A stretch of DNA of 14,018 nt from an uncultured Ruminococcus sp. (GTDB taxonomy: Bacteria; Bacillota; Clostridia; Oscillospirales; Ruminococcaceae), in contig USJI01000005.1 in the NCBI GenBank assembly GCA_900554975.1, positions 1 through 14,018 on the forward strand, in the 5' to 3' direction. The number at the start of each line of letters is the position of its first letter. The first letter of the stretch is position 1. The translations under genes were made by a program, and so were the position numbers. The notes beneath the pieces are model-generated. The model searched no databases and was not told the DNA's origin. It saw only the letters and a list, made by a program, of their open reading frames with translations. Of the stretch, positions 13,543-14,018 are shown one piece after another.

Positions 13543-14018
13543 ATGGATACATCTAAGAAAATACGCACCAGATTTGCACCCAGCCCCACGGGCTTTATGC
13601 ACATCGGCAATCTGCGTACAGCTATCTACACCTATATCATCGCCAAGAAGTACGGCGGAGATTTTATCCTCAGGATCGAGGATACCGACCAGGAAAGATA
13701 CGTTGAGGGCGCAGTTGAAAAGATATATGACACCCTTAGAGTCTGCGGACTTAACTGGGACGAAGGCCCCGATATCGGCGGACCCGTTGGTCCCTACATT
13801 CAGTCCGAGAGAATGGGTATCTACAAGGAATATGCCTTAAAGCTCATTGAGTCGGGTCATGCGTATTACTGCTTCTGCACCAAGGAGAGAATTGATGCTC
13901 TTCACAAGGCTCAGCAGGAAGCTAAGGTATCCAATATGATGTACGACCGCCACTGCCGCAATCTTCCCAAGGAAGAGGTTGACAGGCTCCTTGCGGAGGG
14001 TACACCCTATGTTATCCG
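13543..14018 (+). CDS. gltX: Glutamyl-tRNA synthetase GltX, 5' part (runs off the right edge)
   Basis: The first 158 codons are present, about a third of a typical ~480-residue enzyme. The class I signature is clear: [18 protein letters not shown] with HIGN at 20-23, then [16 protein letters not shown] and [22 protein letters not shown], and the [11 protein letters not shown] segment of the glutamate enzyme. GluRS charges tRNA-Glu in the cytoplasm. In bacteria lacking GlnRS a non-discriminating form also charges tRNA-Gln; which type this is cannot be told from this part. ATG 13543 has AGAAAGGA at 13525-13532. The gap after ribF is only 37 bases. Codon choice differs from the neighbouring genes: all seven prolines are CCC and most isoleucines are ATC. 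Confidence 0.95.
   Translation, partial: MDTSKKIRTRFAPSPTGFMHIGNLRTAIYTYIIAKKYGGDFILRIEDTDQERYVEGAVEKIYDTLRVCGLNWDEGPDIGGPVGPYIQSERMGIYKEYALKLIESGHAYYCFCTKERIDALHKAQQEAKVSNMMYDRHCRNLPKEEVDRLLAEGTPYVI

Noticed and set aside
13574..13840. 88-codon + strand ORF at the right end
   Set aside because: It is out of frame with gltX, whose class I synthetase motifs are unambiguous over the same bases.

Overview
The window looks like a chromosomal segment from a Gram-positive, low-to-mid GC Clostridia bacterium, most likely a Ruminococcus-like member of the Oscillospiraceae. I infer this from the rimP-nusA-ylxR-ylxQ-infB-rbfA-nrnA-truB-ribF gene order, strong AGGAGG-type ribosome binding sites, near-consensus TTGACA/TATAAT promoters, an LCP-like protein, a GH25 lysozyme and a lipoprotein solute-binding protein. 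No taxonomic search was possible. All confident protein genes are on the + strand.

Left part (1-3422). The first ~130-160 bases are extremely AT-rich (about 17% GC over 1-120) and encode what looks like the last residues of a TilS-type tRNA(Ile)-lysidine synthase, open in frame into a SLOG/DUF1273 protein of normal composition. After a 132-bp gap holding a cluster of DnaA-box-like 9-mers come three tightly packed genes: a membrane-anchored LCP-like protein without the usual catalytic arginine motif, a TatD-family metal-dependent hydrolase, and a membrane-anchored GH25 muramidase that probably starts at TTG.

Middle (3423-5255). A consensus promoter whose -35 box lies in an 8-bp inverted repeat drives an orphan solute-binding lipoprotein that ends at an intrinsic terminator. 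The next ~300 bases are not empty. They hold an apparently complete type I toxin-antitoxin locus: a consensus promoter, a 31-residue single-span membrane peptide behind a near-perfect but foldable Shine-Dalgarno, two hairpin terminators, and a consensus promoter on the opposite strand aimed back at the 3' end of the toxin transcript. The 5' and 3' ends of the toxin transcript can pair with each other. This is the most interesting system in the window.

Right part (5301-13505). An extended -10 promoter and a leader with a perfect 24-base palindrome precede the nusA-infB operon: rimP, nusA, ylxR, ylxQ, infB, rbfA, nrnA, truB, ribF. Spacings are small and several genes overlap. The genes serve transcription elongation, 30S maturation, translation initiation, tRNA pseudouridylation, nanoRNA/pAp turnover and FMN/FAD synthesis.

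Right edge (13543-14018). The 5' part of gltX (glutamyl-tRNA synthetase) has visibly different codon choice (every proline is CCC). Together with the AT-rich left edge, this means both ends deserve a check for recent transfer or an assembly join. No tRNA, rRNA, CRISPR array, insertion sequence or attachment site was seen.
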